Counted from the stretch's first letter, positions 11,624 to 23,534 are shown. The stretch: DNA of 64,000 nucleotides from Gari tellinella (GCA_922989275.2 OV277858.1:101604794-101668793); one strand, 5' to 3'. Program-made: numbers and translations. The notes: generated by a model not told the origin, from the letters alone.

Positions 11624-12311
11624 GACACTGAAGTCTATCAACCTTTTCTTTCTGCAATTTTCCTAATACATGTATAAGCACCTGCGAAAAAGTCTATGAC
11701 GACGAGACGAATTTACGCTCGCCCGAAAGAAAACTCTAACATGCGAGGGGCCTTAAGAATATTGTAAGCACCGAAAAGCAATTCTTTTATACATGCAGCA
11801 ACATACAATTTCCATTGAAATTGATTCTAAGCTCAAAACATATACAAATATGCACCAACTTTGCTTAGAATGCACTTGACTCTTTGTTAGTAAACCAATA
11901 AGAGACAAACAACATGTATCAAAAAATTAAACCACTTTAAATCGTGTTTACATGCATCTAAAAACAACATTTACCAATACATTGTATATGAAACTGAAAC
12001 TGTACCAACGTGTATTCACAGGCTTGAGAGGACACCACTTGAGTGACAATAAAACTAAAACCCGTTTTATAAAACAAACTATTGACAAATAATGTCACAG
12101 TTATCAATTCATTAGCAAGAGCTCGTTTTAAGAGCTTGTTTTAAGCAAGCAATTGTTTCTAATACCAAAACCAAGCCTTAATTCTGGTTGGTGGTTGTAC
12201 TTTACTTATGATAATTGCTACATTAGGTTCATTTAACAGGTCTCAATACTTTTCAAGTGAAGTGTGATTCATGCAGAAATTGAACTAAAACACTAGGGCG
12301 AAGAACTTTTG

Positions 12312-12566
12312 GAGCGGAGAAGACGATATTATTTCCCGTTTAAACATAAAAGAAAAGTAAACGCATTGCAATACAATGCAGATATTGTCCATTTTTTAAA
12401 ATTTCTAACTATTCATTTTAATGTGATTGGCAAACAGTTTAGACCATGATCAGACCCAGGTTACAAGGCGTCTGATCAGACCCAACACATTTTGAAATGG
12501 GCAATACACATATGTCTTCATTGAGAATAAACGTGTTTATTGCTGGGAAACAATAACGTCTTTTTC
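12312..12566 (-). mobile_element. M-GAG MITE
   Basis: GCGGAGAAGACGATATTATT left end and AAACAATAACGTCTTTTTC right end, with a decayed H1 hairpin near 12433-12495 and the AATAAACGTGTTTATT subterminal block on the right. Confidence 0.7.
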
Positions 12567-12626
12567 AATATAATAAGCTACCATTTATTGAAATATATAA
12601 TGGATATTTTCTAAGACATGTGATTG

Positions 12627-12874
12627 TTAAATCATTCACCGTCAACGGCGCCAAACGGCGACTTTGCAAACAGTTTGGATCCTGATCAGAAGTCGCGTAA
12701 AGCGGCGTCTGATTAGGGTCCAAACTGTTTGACACTCGTATTGACATTTCTTTCAGTCAAAAACAGTTCCAAAGCTGACTTTACAAATATTGAAGACGAC
12801 ACTACCAATATTGACGATATTAAGGCGCTAAGAGCGTTAACGCAGACGACAAAACTTGATAGAGAAAGAGTTAA
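12627..12874. mobile_element. TTAA MITE with H1 hairpin (T-A relative)
   Basis: TTAA on both sides. Left ATCATTCACCGTCAACGGCG, H1 hairpin at 12667-12731, then two GCAGACGAC-like blocks and AGAAAGAGTTAA. A close relative lies at 52236-52472. Confidence 0.8.
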
Positions 12875-13159
12875 TGCAACATATCAACTTTCTGTATTAT
12901 ATTATCTAGCTTTAAGCAACCGCGTGTACTTCAGAATCAGCAAGCTTCTTCTTTTGGGTGTTCACATAGTACAAGATTGCTCACATGCATAAACAACATC
13001 AAACTAATAAAGACCTGGTTAAACCTTGTTTTATTTGACCCTCCCTAAATAGAATATAAGGCTTGTTTAGAACAACTATTCTGTTATTGAGACAATACGG
13101 ACATCTATAGTAATCCGGTTTAATGTTGAGATTTCCTATGGGCTATTCAAGTTTTAAAA

Positions 13160-13300
13160 AGTGACTTTTTCATGTAGGATTTTAGGGATTTTCAGAAAAT
13201 ATTTAAAAGCTAAGCGAAAGCAAACAGTCCATATCCTGATCAGAGGGTTCCTTAAGATGTCCCCTCAAGACAAAATTACCATTAAATATCACTTTACATG
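13160..13300. repeat. Half H1/T-D hairpin remnant
   Basis: GCAAACAGTCCATATCCTGA..AGAGGGTTCC at about 13220-13255 with no matching second arm. A decayed copy. Confidence 0.45.
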
Positions 13301-13952
13301 TACCATTAAAATTATTGTACACAATAAAACCTCTCTGCTTACACCAACTAGTAGGGAAGGAGTCGGCATTGTTTGCTTATGGTCCCATTTATAGGACGCT
13401 GGGCACATATGGGATAAAGACCTACAATTAGGAATATTTAAGTGTCGTACAAGAGATGAGTACGGTAAACATAAGATAACATGTGTCTCCTGTATGCATA
13501 GTTTCTCAATGATTGTGCATTTAAGAATCGTCCGCATAGCAAGAGAATAAGCCTATTACGGTATATGCTGATTTTTTTATGTTCCAGTTTTAAAAAATGA
13601 ACATTTTATGTTGCATTGTATTTGAAAAAAGTGTTTTTATATACACAATCAGTTATAAACAATATTATAGGTTTCACACAAAGTTGCAGTATTTTTAAGA
13701 ACCTTGCAAACCCATTGCAAACAAAAACCCGGCAAATAAACTTAAAAGACGAACTGAAAGAAATGGAAAACAGACATGTAAGACGACATTCTGAAATATA
13801 AGTAATGGAATGCAACTCATTGACAGATCATAGCCCGTGCAATAAAGCTCTTTTGGTCTACTCTAGTGCGTGCAAGTGCTTGACACACAGCGTATGCACG
13901 TGCAATCCAACATTCCACAATAGCGAACATTCCAGCAGTGTCCCTCACTTAC

Positions 13953-15434
13953 CCGTGTATCCTGCACGACAAACACATGAGTACGTGTTACTGACTGTTG
14001 CCTCGGTAAGATTCTGACCCAGTTTAATTGTGACGTCACGGGTCACCTGACCTTCAAGAATGGTGCACGTGGCGGCGTTTTGACACTCGTGCTCGAGTTG
14101 ACAAAAGTGCACGTGCTCACAGTGGGTACCATAAAACATGACCGGACACATGCACCAGTAGCTTGTGATATCGATCGCTCCGATGACGCAACTTCCGTTA
14201 TTCAAACATGGGTTGTTATCGCATGGATTGAAGTGCTGGCACCTGTCTCCATGGTAACCGTGTTCACAGGAACACGTGTAGTTTACAGATGAGGTATTAA
14301 AGCAGGTACCATTATTTTCGCAAGGTGAAAATGTACAAGGATTTAAATCGCTGCAATATTTGCCATCATAACCGGGCTCGCAATAGCACTCTATGTCACC
14401 ATCGTCACTGATATTACTACACGTTCCATTATTATCACACGTATACACCTTACATCCGTCTACTTTCTCGCAATTCTTACCAAACCTATCTTCTGGACAC
14501 TCACAGTAATAATCATCGTTACTGACATTAAAGCAAGTACTTCTGTTAGTAAGACAAGGCTGATCAAAACACTGGTCATAGTTCTCACAGTGATTGCCGA
14601 AATACCCGTCATGGCAGTCACATACATAATCCTCGTCCGATACGTTTCTACAAGTCCCACCCACACCACACGGCCCCTCCACACACTTATCATAATGTTG
14701 ACATTCCCCACCCCAGAAACCCCCAGTACATATACACTTGTAAGAACTAACCTCCACATATGCACACGTCCCGTTATTTTCACAGAGTGTTCTCCCTTCT
14801 GACCTTGACATTTCACACATATCGAGCCTATCGCACACATCCCCTATATAACCAACATTACATTCGCATCTGAATAACTCCACATTCCCCTGCAAAGGGT
14901 CATTCAAAAGACATGTCCCTTGTAAACATGGCCGCTTAAGTATACAAATATCCTCATTTTCACAATACTCTCCAAAATAACCAAAGTTGCATGCGCATGT
15001 AACACTTGTATTCTTATTGTTCGTGCAATCGCCGTGCACGCACGGTGTCGGCATGCACAGATCGCGAGTCTCACAATGCCTTCCTATGTATGTATCAGCA
15101 CAGATACATGTGTAATTCCCATCTTTTTCAGATATGCACAATGCAGAATTATCGCACGGGCTATTCGTGCAAATATTAAAATACTGACAATATTTACCGT
15201 AATACGTGGACGGGCAGTCACATGCAAACGTCTTGTCCCCGGTGTATCTACACTTGCCGTTGTTCATGCACGGTGAGGTGGTGCAGAGATCGATACCCGT
15301 GCAGTTCTTGCCGCCCCAACCTGTCGTGCAGTTGCACGAGTATGAGCGATCATCGTTAATGATACACTCGCCCTTGTTCTTGCAGGGCTCCCAAACACTG
15401 CAGTTGCTGAAGGCCGGACATTCTCCATACAAAC
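13953..15434 (-). CDS. Exon 4: giant exon with twelve EGF-like modules
   Basis: A 1,482-base open stretch, phase 1-1, with acceptor CTGTCTCAG (15435-15436) and donor ACGG|GTAAGTGAG (13952). It encodes residues about 331-824: twelve EGF-like modules of about 37-50 residues, each with six cysteines and a CxC....GxxGxxC ending; the twelfth is finished by the next exon. The links between modules are short and lack the DxNEC calcium-binding motif, so they are mostly non-calcium EGFs. N-glycosylation sequons are dense, many as NNGTC before the third cysteine or CxNxS just after it. The twelfth module carries a long insert between its middle cysteines. The open frame in this exon alone is strong evidence of a real gene. 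Expected location is the extracellular stalk of a membrane receptor. Confidence 0.97.
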
Positions 15435-16102
15435 CTGAGACAGTATCAATAGAATTGATTATTCATGAATATGAAATAGAATACAAGAGTAGTTAACAAA
15501 TCTGTTACTTGGACATTTTCATGGAATCTACAAGTACGATTTTCATGTATGATACATCATCTAAAACAGGTATATTTCTTATGGATTTGAAGATGTATCG
15601 CGCAAGTTAATATTCAAAAAACCGGTTTATTGGTTAGTATAACATCACATGTAAATGACTCTGAAACCATACATATACACGTACATATATATATAGAGAG
15701 AGAATTTGAATTTACCGTTGTGATGCATTAGGGGACACATATAGCGTTATGCTTGAATGTGACAACATTAATGTGTGTCTAATGTTATATGAAAGTTTCA
15801 AAAACATAATTAAATTAAGTGCAGTTTGTCGATGAATAAGATATTCATATATACAAGTTTACAACTTAGTTATTGCCAAATTCAAAATATATATATTTGT
15901 TGCAGAACTATGCCCTAATTGATATGAAATTGAATAACTCATAACTTGAATAACTTATTCGTAACAAGTTGATGTAATAAATAAATCAATTCTAGAATAT
16001 TCATCAAACCAGTTTGTGCTAAAGTATGTAAATTTGGCATCTGATCATCCTTGAAATTGATTTAAAAACCCACTCATTGCTAAATTGCTACATTTATTCT
16101 AA

Positions 16103-16315
16103 GGTTTTACTCTTTCATTCCAAATTGTCGTCTGATTCAATATCGTTGTCTGCAATATTGTTTCAAGTTAGATTTAAGGCTGTATGACTGACGAAATTTC
16201 GAAACGAGTGTCAAACAGGTTGGATTCGATCAAACACCGCGTTACGAGACTGAAGTCTCATCAGAATCCAAACTGTTGCAAATGCGCCATTTGGTGTCGT
16301 TGACAGGTCATTTGT
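16103..16315. mobile_element. T-A MITE, inverted and decayed
   Basis: TTACTCTTTCATTCC start, TTGTCGTCTGATTCAATATC block (reverse of GCAGACGAC..), decayed H1 hairpin at about 16210-16280 and an eroded right end. Confidence 0.65.
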
Positions 16316-16890
16316 TTGCGTTTGCTATTAGTTTAATCATATTTTATTTCAAAATAGTACATATTTTATAATCACACATAAATATTCATTAGGATGAGAA
16401 CGAAAGCAATGGTTGCTTATTTAATTCTTCTCCTAGTTTGTGGCTGAATACAATCGCGACCAACAATAAAACATTTGGATTAATCAGAAATAATTATTGT
16501 TGTTGAACGTAACAATGTTTCAGTTCACAGTCAACCCTGCACCAAGCGACCATACGTATTTTTATGAAATGCATGAAAAGCCCAGTAAAAAAGGTTCTGC
16601 GGTGGCTATTTATACATTGCTTCGTAGAAACGGGAAAAATAGCGTATTCTCCATTGTACGTAATTGGTGAAATGGCTTGTTATCCATTACGGGCCTGTTT
16701 TTTGTGATGGAATATGATCTAGTTGGCCATTTACATTTAGTAGTACATTACATGGTTATACTATACTATTACAGTTTGTGAAATGCTCTTTCTACCTTAA
16801 AGTGTTGGACCTCTAGAAGGAATGTCAATGACAAACCGTTTGAACTAGATCAGGCCGAACAACTCTTTCTCCGTTATTATGACATCATTA

Positions 16891-17135
16891 CAGTGGAGAA
16901 TCTGTTATTCTTTCCCAATAAACGCGTTTACGCTAAAACTATTATTTGCAGTGCAAACAGTTTGGAGCCAGATCAGACGCCGGGTAACCCGGCGTCTGAT
17001 CAGGCTCCAAACTGTTTGCCACCAAGATAAACATGAAATATCAGATTGTCCAAAAGTTGTTCTTTTCTACGTTTTAGTGCTTTGCGTTTGCGTACGTTTG
17101 CGTTTAAACGGGAAAGAATAACAGATTCTCCACTG
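16891..17135 (+). mobile_element. M-GAG MITE, intact
   Basis: TA on both sides, ends CAGTGGAGAATCTGTTATTC and GAATAACAGATTCTCCACTG, AATAAACGCGTTTACG block, full H1 hairpin with GGAGCC arms and GGGTAACCC tip. It is nearly identical to the copy at 55411-55656, so both moved recently. Confidence 0.92.
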
Positions 17136-17145
17136 TACCCGTATA

Positions 17146-17354
17146 ACACATGCATTGGCATTGCATCGTCTGCTTGCAAACTTATAGTCTGCACTATTTC
17201 TAATGTTTAGAATGTAAGGCAGTTTGACTTGAAAAGCATGTTTATGAGTGTCAAACAGTTTGGAGTCCGATCACACGCCGCGTTACGCGGCATTTGATCG
17301 GGATCCAAACTGTACAAGTAAATCTGATATAGAGCTTGGCAGCGAACGGGTTAA
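17146..17354. mobile_element. TTAA MITE with H1 hairpin
   Basis: Left part has the TCGTCTGCTTGCAAACTTAT block, then an H1 hairpin with GCGTTACGC tip (17252-17312). It ends GGCAGCGAACGGGTTAA. Same family as the host element at 34108-34565. Confidence 0.7.
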
Positions 17355-17480
17355 ATTGACGTCTGAACAAGGTTCATAAATTAATGTTTGAAACTGAAGT
17401 CGAAATTTAAACATTATAATATAAAAAATAGATGCAGCCGATCGAAGGTAACAAAGCAATGAACGCATATTTACCCACTG

Positions 17481-17697
17481 CACGCTACTGGTAAATGCAA
17501 ACAGTTTGAATCCAGATGAGACGTCTGATCAGGACCCAAACTGTTTGACACTCTTATCGATATTGATTAAGTCATAATACCGTAAATCTAACTTTGAAAC
17601 GTGTATTGCAGACAACAATACTCAAGCAGACGACAATAAAGTGGTGAAGGGGTAAAAATCTCCGGAATAATTAGATAATGAAAGGGTCAAGAGCTAC
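17481..17697. mobile_element. T-A MITE with collapsed hairpin
   Basis: H1 arms GCAAACAGTTTGAATCC and GGACCCAAACTGTTTG are kept but the tip has been lost (17498-17552). The GCAGACGACAATAAAG block and GAAAGGGTCAAG end follow. Confidence 0.65.
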
Positions 17698-17878
17698 TGC
17701 AAACGACAATTTCGCACATAACAATTACATCACGTGCGCGAGGTTAATGCATGTATGTACACACGTATCTTCTGGGGGAATGGCCGCTCAACACAGGTTT
17801 AATAGGTAGTTGTACATGTAGTTATGCAATAAAGCAACATACATGTACAATCTGACATGACGTATGCGTGAGAGAGTA

Positions 17879-18073
17879 CAGTTGAACCTTTATACACATT
17901 CTTAAGTCGTGGATATCCGTATTTCAAAGTTAAAACCTGGCTTAGCTAGCCACGTTTTAAATTCGATATACTGGTATGATCGAATTGATGGGGTTCGGAT
18001 TATCGAGTTTCAATAGGAGAAATAAAGTTAAATTCGACACACAAGGTGAGGTTGTGTTGTCGAGATAGGACTG
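17879..18073. mobile_element. Pogo/Tigger-like MITE (CAGTTGAACC)
   Basis: TA on both sides. The left end CAGTTGAACCTTTATA is a typical Tigger-style end and the right end is GAGATAGGACTG. It shares CTTAAGTCG and AATTCGA motifs with the palindrome at 5329-5401. Confidence 0.6.
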
Positions 18074-18224
18074 TATGTGAAACCCTAATTCATGCTTGAA
18101 ACATTTAACATGACAAGTTTAACAATAAGAAAGGTTAAAAGGTCAGCCGACCATATGTAAGACAATAGGGTGGTCAGCGAAGGTATTTCGTACATGAAGA
18201 TAAACAAAAAATAAAACATGTGGT

Positions 18225-18475
18225 ACAGTGAGGAAAATGTTAATCGTTCCTATTTGAACGCAAACAAACTGCAATAAAATGTAGAACATTTATAATTATA
18301 TTTATTTCAATGTGAGTGGCAAACAGTCTAGAAAATGATAAGACGCTGGGTTATCCGGTGGCGTCTGATCTAGCTCCAAACTTGTTACACGTTTTATTGA
18401 AGAAGAAAAAACGCCCACTGTACAATTGGGGAGGCATTCGTTTTCAATAAACGCGTTTGTGTTGAAACATTGTTT
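18225..18475 (-). mobile_element. M-GAG MITE, decayed
   Basis: GTGAGTGGCAAACAGTCTAG, a decayed hairpin (18316-18390) and the TTTTCAATAAACGCGTTTGTG block remain. Confidence 0.5.
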
Positions 18476-18486
18476 TTATTTTACAA

Positions 18487-18780
18487 ATGAGCCATGCCAT
18501 GACAAAACCTGCCCTATTGCATTGCGACATTGCACAATCCAAGCACTGTTGTCATCCTAAATTATGCTACTACCTTATTCAAGAACTTAACTAGTATAAT
18601 TTTGTTTTTAAATCGACTCTCAACATTAAACTTAAAACAACTAGTCAAAGTTCATTATCCACTCTTTAAAAGACAATATACCGGTAGTTGACCTGTAACA
18701 TGAAAATACCAGCCTATGTGCATAGATACATGTAACAGTGTAAACTCTGATCAACATTGATTCTGATTATGTTTTTCACT
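18487..18780. mobile_element. Partial copy of the GCCGTGCCATGAC MITE
   Basis: GAGCCATGCCATGACAAAAC..CCCTATTGCATTGCG matches the left end of the 9427-9660 element. The remainder is diverged and the right end is lost. Confidence 0.5.
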
Positions 18781-18831
18781 GTTATCGACAATATCTACAG
18801 TATCAATGTAGAATGATTTAAAACATATCGA

Positions 18832-18872
18832 TACGAGTGTCAAACAGTTTGGACCCTGATCAGACGCCTGGT
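18832..18872. repeat. Half H1 hairpin
   Basis: GAGTGTCAAACAGTTTGGAC..CTGATCAGACGCC with no second arm, 86 bases outside the 3' side of the FN3 exon. Confidence 0.6.
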
Positions 18873-19007
18873 TTTTCTCGTTTATAATGGGGTTTTTTGT
18901 TTTTCTTTATTAAAGATGGCAGCTTCATTGTATTAGAAGTGATTCAATTTCTTAAAATCAGAGAGGATTGTCATTTTCGACAACGTATATGCAAAATGTT
19001 CTCTTAC

Positions 19008-19289
19008 CTTTATGTTCTATTTTAACCTTCCTTTCCAAACTCTCTGGACTCCACTGCAGTCCGTTGTAGATTCGAACCGTGAACGTATAGTTCCGGCCAA
19101 GTTGATTGCCTCGTACCACGCTGCACGTCTCGTCTTTAATACCATTCACGTGCACGGGGATTTTCGTGGCATTCCGACCATCCATTTGAAACAGAAGCTC
19201 ATACTTCATCACATAACTCCCATTGGTCGGGTCCTTCCAGCATATCCGGGCAACTGAATCGTCCACCGCAACGCAAAACACATCCGGTG
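19008..19289 (-). CDS. Exon 3: fibronectin type III domain
   Basis: A 94-codon, phase 1-1 exon. The acceptor is TTTTACTCTAG|CA (AG at 19290-19291) and the donor AAAG|GTAAGAG (19007). The protein follows the FN3 plan: Pro-Asp start, SVARICW with the B-strand tryptophan, YELLFQ (C strand), a variable middle, NYTFTVRIYNG (F strand with the Tyr corner) and WSPES near the end. It gives residues about 237-330 and joins the cadherin exon through a split Pro codon. A single FN3 between cadherin and EGF modules is not part of the vertebrate Celsr plan. Predicted sequons include NGS, NAT and NYT. Confidence 0.85.
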
Positions 19290-19570
19290 CTAGAGTAAAA
19301 TATAACGTCAACGTAATATTCCACATGGTGACGTAAAGACGTCACTAAAATATTATTTTTTAAATATCCTCTTTATATACGTGTTCTGTTTATTTTGTTG
19401 TCACTGTGTAAGTTATTCTGTTGTTATTTTCTGCGTTATAAATGTTTGTCCAAGTCCAGTCGCATCACTCTAATGATTTAAACGACGCAAAGTTTGCAAC
19501 CTGTGACTGATCAGTTGAAAGTACGAAATCGTCGAAACCTATTCAACCATACACTGTCCGTATATATAAA

Positions 19571-19821
19571 CAGTGGAGAAGACGTTATTCTTTCCCGATT
19601 TTTAAAACGAAAAACAAAACGCAAGCGTATCGGAATAAAGCATAGAAAATGATTTGTTTCGACAGTTCTTGTCAGTGATGTTAATCTGAGTGGCAAACAG
19701 TTTGAAGCCAGGTCAGACGCCGGGTAACCCGGCGTCTGATCTGGCTCCAAATTATTTTCAAAGAAAATAATAGTTTTAGCATAAACGCGTTTATTAGGAA
19801 AGAATAGCGTCTTGTCCACAG
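19571..19821 (-). mobile_element. M-GAG MITE
   Basis: Ends CAGTGGAGAAGACGTTATTC and GAATAGCGTCTTGTCCACAG; H1 hairpin with GGGTAACCC tip at 19696-19756; the second-arm end is eroded. It lies in the intron upstream of the FN3 exon. Confidence 0.85.
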
Positions 19822-19829
19822 TATATGTA

Positions 19830-20000
19830 CAGTAAAGCCCCCTATAAAGAAGACACTGAGGACGGGTTCATTTTAGTGTCTTTGTTGCGGTTTAAAGCAG
19901 GATGAAAGTTAGGCAGAAAGCTCCATTAGGAGCTTTCTGCTTTTACTTTAATCCTTCTTTAACCAATAATTGTCTTAAACTCCAAAAGCAAGTATGTTTA
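19830..20000. mobile_element. M-ACC-like MITE with H2-type hairpin, partial
   Basis: TA then CAGTAAAGCCCCCTATAAAG, and a hairpin GCAGAAAGCTCC/ATTAGGAGCTTTCTGC inside TTTAAAGCAGGATGAAAG flanks. Its right end is eroded. Confidence 0.6.
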
Positions 20001-20245
20001 AAAGTGGTCGATTCAGTGAAACTTCACTCTTTATATACAGAAGATAAATCAGCTAACGTCGTCCCATTCAGCTTATATACGACCGTATTCAGTAAGCAAT
20101 GGCTCTTAAGACATCGCCAGAGCCTTTAACCATTTTTATGCTTAACTTTTTATTTGGACTATTCCACCGTTGAAAACTAGACCAGTTTATGCTCATAAAT
20201 TTAAAGACTGATCTTAAAAGATATTTAAGAATAACATAGGTAGAA

Positions 20246-20312
20246 TAAACAGTGAAGACCCTGATCAGAGGGCTCCTCCAGAAGCTCTCTGATCAGGGTC
20301 TTCACTGTTTGT
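20246..20312. repeat. T-D type hairpin
   Basis: AAACAGTGAAGACCCTGATC arms pair across a GGCTCCTCCAGAAGCTC tip. Surrounding ends are unclear. Confidence 0.7.
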
Positions 20313-20519
20313 TAAATAAAGATACGTTTTTACCAGCAGAGCGATGCTTAAACAGGCAGCTTTGGTGAAGACCAATTGTCTCCACAATGGCCATTTCCCC
20401 ACTCGTTTCAACCCAAACGGCCGCCACATTGATCGGAAACGTGCATATAGATCATAAACTATAGGCTTTCATTTTCAACGAAGTGGATACAACAACACGG
20501 CTATTGGCATTTATCCTGC

Positions 20520-20960
20520 TGTGAGAGATTTGAAATTCATTTACAAACAGGTTAAATCCTGATCAAATGCTTGGTAAACCGGTGTCTGATTAGGATTCCG
20601 ACTTTTTGGCACTTATTTTGATATTGACTGCAATAAACTGAATATGTAGTTTATGCACACGGTCATTTTAAAATAGACGATCATTCATTAGGGACGGTGC
20701 ATGTAAAAGTGAATCTAACAGATGTGACGCCTTTATACTTGCTTGTTGTAGCTGACATTTATCCACATTTAGGTTCTTGTTCATCAATTAAATACAACTT
20801 ATATAGGGAAATGCGTTATTTCATTCCAATAAATGCGTTTGAGCTAAAACAATCGTGTTCATTGCAAATAGTTTGGAGCCAAACCAGACGGCAAGTAACT
20901 CGATTTCTGATTAGGCACCAAACTCTTGGCAACAAAGAATAATCGACAACATTTTCAAAT
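20520..20960. repeat. Two decayed H1-bearing MITEs
   Basis: A TTAA-type remnant (hairpin 20544-20613) and an M-GAG remnant with TTCATTCCAATAAATGCGTT and hairpin 20862-20932. Both are heavily mutated. Confidence 0.5.
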
Positions 20961-20999
20961 ACCCAGATTGCAGTGTGGTTGCTTTAAAGTTTATTAATA

Positions 21000-21840
21000 G
21001 TTGGAGACTGAACAGACGCCGAGTTTCTTCGCTTCTAATCGGACTTCAACTTTTCCAACGTTTTGCGATGGACATTAGTTTAATGAGCACATAACGTTAC
21101 CCACTGTATCATAATGCTATTTTGATAACAATGTAGGCCTTGGTTATATAGGACTCATTAGTGTGCCCTCTAAACAGGCTCTACAATGTTGACAAAATAG
21201 ACAGTTATTTATAGTAGAATTCTATGCTCTCCTTGGTCAAGTGTTGAGTTTCTATACCTTAGTTTTACATCGTCCGAATAGTCTTCAAAGAAACATCATT
21301 TGTACCGTAAGAGAGAATATTCATATTCCGAAAACTACGAATAAGTTCAACGCAACTACTTATTTCCACCCAAATAACGGTTGATTGGAATAAAATACAG
21401 TAGAAAAAACGGTAATCACATTCACTAAAACGACGGTGGATGCTTAAAGCTTTGCGTAGATCCTGCTATAAGAAACACCCTGTATTAAACATCCAACAAA
21501 GGCTCATCTTTTCAATGCTTATAAAAGCGTAATTCAATTGCCAATTTTAAATCCAATTGTCATAAAAGCGTAATTTAATGTCCAATCTTAAATCCAATTT
21601 TAAGTCGCACTGTCCCAAAATACATGTCTTGTCCGAAAACTGTTTTTTCCGGAAGAAAGAAGAAAATGCGGGGAACACGGCCAAATTATGAGTAATACTT
21701 GAAATACAGAAATAGCCTTTAAGGGTGTGAGTAAACGCAGAATGACCGCTAGAAGAGACCGTTGATAAATAGCCATCTACCTTTAAAACCTTTAACACGC
21801 TATATGAACATGTCTGCAAATATTACCATCTGCATCAATT
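21000..21840. other. Intron, no recognised feature
   Basis: Intronic DNA between the cadherin and FN3 exons. No exon or clear repeat seen beyond a weak H1 scrap near 21005. Confidence 0.45.
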
Positions 21841-21890
21841 ATCAAAATTGATTAATCTGCATTTTCTTTCAGAAAATATCACCAGGTTGT

Positions 21891-21955
21891 CAAACAGTTT
21901 GGATCCAGATGAGACGCCGAGTAACTCGGCGTCTCATCTGGATCTAGGCTGTTTG
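21891..21955. repeat. H1 hairpin, GATGAGAC variant
   Basis: Arms CAAACAGTTTGGATCCAGAT and mates pair around CGAGTAACTCG. Both arms carry GAGAC instead of CAGAC, a matched change. Confidence 0.8.
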
Positions 21956-22342
21956 AGACACTTACAAGATGTTCGTGCGAAGCGTGCTGAGGGCTATACG
22001 GGCACTTGTCTGAAAGGACATACACGACACGTGACACTTGTTTGAGACACGTCATTAAGACACCTCGCACAGTGAAGAAGACTTTTGTTAAGCTTTTCCG
22101 TTCAAACGTTAACGAAACGCAAATGCCGTTTAATGAAATGTACAAAACTGTTTGCAATGCATATACAGTAATTGTTTTAGCATATTCGCGTCAATAAATA
22201 GGGATAGAATTACATATTCCTAATCTGTAGTTCAGTGATTAGCAAGTTGACATTGACGTTCCTTATATTTAGCTTTTGGGGTATTTTGTATAATATTCTG
22301 AGTGTTGGCCCACTATCCCATATACATGTATGGGACATAGGT

Positions 22343-22407
22343 AAACAGTGAAGACTCTGATCAGACGCCGCATATTGCGGCGTCAGATCAGAGCCTTCTC
22401 TGTTTGC
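22343..22407. repeat. H1 hairpin with CATATTG tip
   Basis: AAACAGTGAAGACTCTGATC arms with a GCCGCATATTGCGGC tip, about 118 bases beyond the 3' side of the cadherin exon. Confidence 0.75.
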
Positions 22408-22524
22408 TGATAGGAATTTCAATATAAAACAAAAATGAAAATTTAGACCAGACATCCCTTAGATAATCCAATATAATTATAAGCATGGAAGAATCTACAT
22501 GGCTCAAATGGGTTTAGTACTTAC

Positions 22525-23160
22525 GTGCTACGTCCGTTATGGAAACGGTCACCTGTGTTGATGACAACATCTGTGGAGACCCTCCGTCAATAGCCGTGAC
22601 GTTGAACGTAACTTCTGTGATGTCAGGTGGCACGTTTCTTATCAACGTTATATCTCCCGTCGTCAGGCCAACAGAAAATAAGCCAACGGCCCTCGGGTCC
22701 AGTACATGATAGTGAAAGATAGAATTGTACGACTGTCCGTCCTTATCTTCCGCTTTCACTTCCCCTAGATGTGTCAGGTTTGTGTCAAACCCATTCCGAT
22801 ACGCGAGAAATTGGAATTGTGGCTGTAGAAACGTCGGGCTAAACTGATTTTTCTCTGTGACGTTGATTTGGACGACGCGGGTGCGAACGTCTTTACCCAA
22901 ATAGCCGCGCACGCTAAACTTGAACACATAACCCACCCTTTTATCAATAGTCTGTTTGACCTGCATACGCCATTGGTTTGGAGCTTGATGTTTTTGCGTC
23001 AGTTCAAAGTAGGCGGCATCAGGCTGGCCCGACATGACAACCTTATCTAAAGGCTGTTTCGTTTGTTTATCATAAGCTTCCACCTCGAGCACGGGAGTGC
23101 CTGCCTGTGCAGTCCGATAGACTAGAGCCGGGTAAGGTTGTATAATCAACTCCAGTGCAC
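22525..23160 (-). CDS. Exon 2: two cadherin-like repeats
   Basis: Open for 212 codons between acceptor (pyrimidine tract then TATAG at 23161) and donor CAC|GTAAGT (22524), phase 1 at both ends; residues about 25-236 of the model. The first repeat is divergent, with GTPVLEVEAYD near its start and NQFSPTF at its end, in the position of the cadherin DxNDNxPxF linker. The second is clearer: AEDKDG, FHYHVLD, TGDITL, TAIDGGSP and a closing VTVSITDV strand. Calcium-binding residues are only partly kept, so adhesion may be weakly calcium-dependent. It is the N-terminal ectodomain after the signal peptide. Celsr-type receptors carry nine cadherin repeats, so two would be short, unless other exons were missed in the 5-kb intron upstream. 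Confidence 0.88.
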
Positions 23161-23195
23161 CTATAAGAATAAGAAAGGAAATAATGAAAAGCGTA

Positions 23196-23515
23196 AGTTA
23201 CTGCCATTATGACGTCATAACCCACCCTATAATTCACTGCCATTATGCCGTTATAACCTATCATATAATTCACTACCATTATGACGTCATAACCCATCTC
23301 ACACATTCGCTGTCATTATGCCGCCATAACCCATCTTACACATTTAATGTCATTATGACGTCGTAACCCATCTTACACATCACTGTCATTATGACGTCAT
23401 AACCCATCTTACACCTTTACTGCCATTTCGACGCCATAACCCATCTTACACATTCACTGTCATTATGACATTATGAATCATCTTACACAGTCACTACCAT
23501 TATATAAATAGTGAG
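23196..23515. repeat. Intronic tandem repeat, ~36-bp unit, about 8 copies
   Basis: Unit TGYCATTATGACGTCATAAC plus CCATCTTACACATTCAC, varying between copies. It starts about 36 bases upstream of the cadherin exon acceptor. Several units keep a perfect TGACGTCA. Open frames here are repeat artefacts. Confidence 0.88.
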
Positions 23516-23534
23516 ATCTTCAAGTGATAATACA

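Noticed and set aside
14080..15496. Plus-strand and second-frame open frames over the EGF exon
   Set aside because: Shadow frames of a cysteine-rich coding exon; only the minus-strand frame with regular six-cysteine modules and splice sites makes sense.
23070..23366. Frames of repeated NYMIGYNGIMAV-like or HYDVITH-like residues
   Set aside because: They arise from the 36-bp intronic satellite.
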